A program made the translations under genes and the position numbers. From Amorphoplanes friuliensis DSM 7358 (lineage in GTDB: Bacteria > Actinomycetota > Actinomycetes > Mycobacteriales > Micromonosporaceae), in the NCBI RefSeq assembly GCF_000494755.1, contig NC_022657.1, forward strand, positions 8,152,001-8,216,000: a stretch of DNA of 64,000 nucleotides. The letters run 5' to 3'. This document shows positions 61,212 to 64,000 of this stretch, piece by piece. The notes beneath the pieces are model-generated. The model saw nothing but the letters and a program-made list of their open reading frames with translations, had not been told where the DNA came from and made no database searches. Each line of letters starts with the position of its first letter. Positions within the stretch are counted from its first letter, which is position 1.

Positions 61212-62684
61212 TCACAACGGCAGCGTGACCACCGTCGGCTCACCGGCGACACAGGTCACCGTCATGCGGATCCGGCTCGCGGCGTGCTTGAAGACGATCG
61301 CCGCCGTGAGCGCGGGTCCGGCACTCACCTTGTCGACCTGGTACGGGTCTTTCGGCGCCCACGCCACCAGCTTCGCCTTCCCCGAACCGTTGCAGCGTGC
61401 CTCGATCGTGCCGCCCCGCGACGTGAAGGTCTTGACGTTCCCGATCGGCTCCGCAGGTGGCGGCGCCGCCGCCGAGGGCTTCGGCGGCGGACTCGCACTG
61501 CCCGGCGCGGGCGGCGGCTGGACAACCCCCGACGGCTTCGGCGCGGCAGAAGCAACGGACGGCTCGACCGACGGCTCCGGCGTCCGCTCGGGCGCCACCA
61601 CCGCGGGCACGGTCGCCGCCGGCGTCGGACCGGCGTCCGCAGCCGCCGACCCCGTCCCCGACCGCGCGGCGATCGACGCCTGACCGGCCGGGGCCACCTC
61701 GGGGTCACCCTCGGCACCGAACGGCAGGAACAGGCCCGCCAGAACGATCGCCGCAACCGCGGCCGCGGCGCTGCCGATGGTCAGTCGTTTCTTCGACTGC
61801 CGCTCTCTGACCGGCGGCGCTTCTACTTCTTCTTCTGCTTCTGCTGCTGCTGCTGCTGCTGCTTCTACTTCTTCGGCGGCCCGGGTGAGCGTGGCCGAGG
61901 CTGCGGCCGCGGTCGGGCGCTCGGACGGCTCCTTGCACAAACACCGGTTGACGAGGTCCGTCACGTCCGCCGGCACCTCGGGCAACGCCGGCAGCGGCGT
62001 CGGCTCGACATAAACGTGAGCACTCAGCATCTGCGTCGTGGAGTCGACCGACCACGGCGACTCACCGGTCAGCAACCGGTAGAGCAGCACCCCCAGCGCG
62101 TAGACGTCGGAAGCCGGCGCCACCGCGCCGCCGGTGAGCCGCTCGGGCGCCAGATAAGCCGGGGTGCCGAGCACCACGTCGTCCGGATCGGCCGGGCCGG
62201 CAACAGCGGCGATGCCAAAATCCACCACCTTGGCACCGGCCTGCGTGACCATGACGTTCGCCGGCTTGATGTCACGGTGCACGAGGCCGTCCGCGTGGGC
62301 CGTGGCCAGCGCCGACGCCACCTGGCCGCAGAGCCGGAAGATCTGCTTCGGGGCGAGCATCCCGGTCTTCATCCGCTGCTGCAACGTGATGCCGTGCACC
62401 AGCTCCATCACCACGTACGGGACGAGTTGCCCGTCCTCCCCCGACTCACCGAAGTCGTAGACCTGGGCGATGTGCGGGTGCGACAGCGTGGCGGCGGCCC
62501 GGGCCTCGTCCCGGATCCGGGCCCGCGACTGCGGGTCCCCGGCATGATGCGCCGCGAGCAGCTTGACGGCAACCGACCGTCCGAGCACCTCGTCCCGGGC
62601 ACGCCAGACGACGGCCGTACCGCCTCTGCCGAGCTCCTCCAGCAGCGTGTAGCGGCCGCCGAGCACGTGGTCTCGAACCTCCAT
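61212..62684 (-). CDS. Membrane Ser/Thr protein kinase (PknB type)
   Basis: A 490-residue kinase. The cytoplasmic kinase domain (1 to about 265) has the glycine loop GRGGTAVV, the ATP lysine Lys41, HRDIKPAN and DFGIA. A juxtamembrane Ala/Glu repeat (about 270-288) comes before a transmembrane helix (about 300-320). A Pro/Ala/Ser-rich extracytoplasmic spacer and a small C-terminal beta-rich domain (about 400-490) with two Cys follow. No PASTA repeats are seen. The start at 62684 (MEVRDHVLGGRY) fits the family. Confidence 0.93.
   Translation of the reverse strand: MEVRDHVLGGRYTLLEELGRGGTAVVWRARDEVLGRSVAVKLLAAHHAGDPQSRARIRDEARAAATLSHPHIAQVYDFGESGEDGQLVPYVVMELVHGITLQQRMKTGMLAPKQIFRLCGQVASALATAHADGLVHRDIKPANVMVTQAGAKVVDFGIAAVAGPADPDDVVLGTPAYLAPERLTGGAVAPASDVYALGVLLYRLLTGESPWSVDSTTQMLSAHVYVEPTPLPALPEVPADVTDLVNRCLCKEPSERPTAAAASATLTRAAEEVEAAAAAAAEAEEEVEAPPVRERQSKKRLTIGSAAAAVAAIVLAGLFLPFGAEGDPEVAPAGQASIAARSGTGSAAADAGPTPAATVPAVVAPERTPEPSVEPSVASAAPKPSGVVQPPPAPGSASPPPKPSAAAPPPAEPIGNVKTFTSRGGTIEARCNGSGKAKLVAWAPKDPYQVDKVSAGPALTAAIVFKHAASRIRMTVTCVAGEPTVVTLPL
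61820..61876. repeat. Trinucleotide repeat inside the Ser/Thr kinase gene
   Basis: About 57 bp of near-perfect CTT/CTG (plus strand) triplets, coding on the minus strand for alternating Glu and Ala with GCA and GAA codons. These are rare codons in this high-GC genome, so the run looks like a repeat expansion, not normally evolved sequence. It lies just before the membrane helix of the kinase. Confidence 0.85.
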
Positions 62685-62836
62685 CCGAGGCAGTCTGCCT
62701 GCAAAGAAGCAGAACCGCACCGCACAAGGCCGGTGAGGACGACTCACCTTCCCCCGATTGAGTACGCAGAGCGCTCAAATCGGAACGTGATCATCCGCTT
62801 ACGCGATTTTGTGCACCCACCGCGATCTGTCGGCCG

Positions 62837-63202
62837 TTACTTTTCCGGGTGTTGCATCCACCATTCGGTGAACTGGCGGGCCTGGCCCGAGATGTCCAGG
62901 CGCAGAACCCACATGTTGCTGTAGGTGCGGGGCGGCTCGCGGTAGACCGTTGTGGCCTCGATGATGGCCAGGTCGTCGGTGACGATCAGCGGGTGCCACT
63001 CGAACGTGGTCTCGCCGGGCTCGTCCTTGGCCTCCAGCCACTTCGCGATGATCTCGTCGCGGCCGAGCCACGGTTTGGCGTAGGGCTCGGGGAAGTAGGC
63101 CGCGTCCTCGGCGAAGAGCCCGCCGATATGGTCGGGGCGGTTGGACTCCCACGCCACGCGGTATCGGTGCACCCACGCCGTGACAGCGTCGAGGCTGGTC
63201 AT
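62837..63202 (-). CDS. SnoaL-like/NTF2-fold protein
   Basis: A 121-residue protein of the NTF2-like superfamily: N-terminal helices with WVHRYRVAWESNRPDHIGGLFAED in two pieces, then beta strands around FEWHPLIVTDDLAIIEATTVY and WVLRLD. Such proteins are small enzymes or binding domains with a hydrophobic pocket. Function unknown. A GGAAAGGA ribosome binding site precedes the ATG. It follows the partial serine hydrolase gene on the minus strand. Confidence 0.85.
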   Translation of the reverse strand: MTSLDAVTAWVHRYRVAWESNRPDHIGGLFAEDAAYFPEPYAKPWLGRDEIIAKWLEAKDEPGETTFEWHPLIVTDDLAIIEATTVYREPPRTYSNMWVLRLDISGQARQFTEWWMQHPEK

Positions 63203-63245
63203 CGTTCTCCTTTCCTGGAGCTACCAGCGTTGTCGCCCATATGCG

Positions 63246-64000
63246 TCAGGCGTAGGACAGGCGGCGGAACTCGTCCAGGCCGCCGCTCCACAGGAAGTCG
63301 CTGACCTGGGTCATCGCGATGGCGATCAGGTCCTCGTGCGGGTCGGTGAACCAGTCGGTGCCGTACCCACCGGCCCAGCCGTACTGTCCGGCGGTCGTCG
63401 CGGGCTCTTCGGCCTCGACCGTCACCGCCATGCCGAGACCCCAGCCTGCGCCGCCGAGCAGCACGCCGCCCGTGGTGATCTCCTCGGGCGAGAGGCGGTT
63501 GGTCGTCATCAGCTCGACGGACTTCTCCGAGAGGAGCCGCGTGCCGCCGTGCACCCCGCGGCGCAGCAGCATGCGCGCGAAGGTGTGGAACTCGTCCACC
63601 GTGGACACCAGGCCACCCGACCCGGACGGGAACACCGGCGGGCTGCTCCAGATCTCGGGCGGTGTGTTGGTGACCTCGGCCAGCTTCCCGGTGCCCTCGT
63701 CGGTCGTGTAGTAGGCCGGGAGCTGCGCGGCCCGCCCGGCCGGCAGCCAGAACCCGGTCTCGGGCATGCCCAGCGGGTCGAACAGACGCTCCCGCAGCAG
63801 GTCACCGAGCGGCTGATCGGCCGCGCGGGCCAGCAGGACACCCAGCACCAGAGTGCCGACGTTGTACATCCACCGCTCCCCCGGCTGGGCCATCAGCGGC
63901 AGCGTGCCGAACCGCCGCATCCACTCGTCGGGGTCGTGCGGCGTCCGCGGATCGGGCCGGCCGAGCACCAGACCCAGCGACTCGGCGGCCTCGACGATCG
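63246..64000 (-). CDS. Beta-lactamase-family serine hydrolase (C-terminal part)
   Basis: The open frame continues past the window edge, so the N terminus, including the SxxK serine, is missing here. The visible 250 residues contain the Tyr motif (MYNVGTL) and a WAGGYGTDWF segment that stands where HxG or KTG occurs in penicillin-binding-protein-like esterases. It is of the class C/EstB type and probably an esterase or peptidase. It ends 43 bp before the SnoaL-like gene. Confidence 0.88.
   Translation of the reverse strand, partial: IVEAAESLGLVLGRPDPRTPHDPDEWMRRFGTLPLMAQPGERWMYNVGTLVLGVLLARAADQPLGDLLRERLFDPLGMPETGFWLPAGRAAQLPAYYTTDEGTGKLAEVTNTPPEIWSSPPVFPSGSGGLVSTVDEFHTFARMLLRRGVHGGTRLLSEKSVELMTTNRLSPEEITTGGVLLGGAGWGLGMAVTVEAEEPATTAGQYGWAGGYGTDWFTDPHEDLIAIAMTQVSDFLWSGGLDEFRRLSYA

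Overview
The window is a high-GC actinobacterial chromosome segment. Gene order and protein content fit the Micromonosporaceae, with an Actinoplanes-like genome as the best guess. The backbone, read on the minus strand from about 38.1 kb down to 0 kb, follows the order known from Mycobacterium tuberculosis: argS, lysA, hom, thrC, (thrB), rho, rpmE, prfA, prmC, sua5, atpI, then the atp operon. Accessory modules interrupt this backbone at several points.

Region by region. 0-7.6 kb holds the F1Fo ATP synthase operon (atpI, atpZ-like, atpB, E, F, H, A, G, D), with atpC lying beyond the window edge. 7.6-13.6 kb holds glyA, an SDR/DUF2867-type protein, two threonylcarbamoyl-AMP synthase paralogues on either side of a low-molecular-weight tyrosine phosphatase, and prmC. 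13.6-16.5 kb holds a GGDEF protein and a beta-propeller membrane protein. 16.5-17.9 kb holds prfA and rpmE. 18.1-20.7 kb holds a three-gene RNA repair cassette: an Rnl1-like ligase, a close T4 Pnkp homologue and a small second ligase. It runs tail to tail into a stand-alone nitric oxide synthase. 22-25.5 kb holds rho and thrB. 25.5-32.2 kb is an inserted block that splits thrB from thrC: a Gly-rich membrane protein, an MFS transporter, and an RND transporter divergent from a MarR regulator. It ends in a triplicated 116-bp terminator repeat next to thrC. 32.6-38.1 kb holds thrC, hom, lysA and argS.

From 38.2 kb on the content is accessory. There is a DUF3105/DUF305 pair, tRNA-Arg(CCG) and a quinone oxidoreductase behind a near-perfect SoxR box. 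Small conserved genes follow, then a secreted multidomain GH87-type alpha-1,3-glucanase and an SDR/XRE divergent pair. At 49.3-58.9 kb lies a compact metabolic cluster: AMP ligase, two paralogous FAD oxidoreductases, an MIO aromatic ammonia-lyase, an FMN hydroxyacid oxidase, an atypical P450 and a cation/proton antiporter. Its two divergent arms are centred on a perfect 14-bp palindrome. The window closes with a two-component system, a Ser/Thr kinase, a SnoaL-like protein and a truncated serine hydrolase.

The items I rate most worth following are the RNA repair cassette, the MIO-lyase cluster, the SoxR-controlled promoter and the triplicated terminator. All functional statements rest on reading motifs and gene order; no database search was possible.
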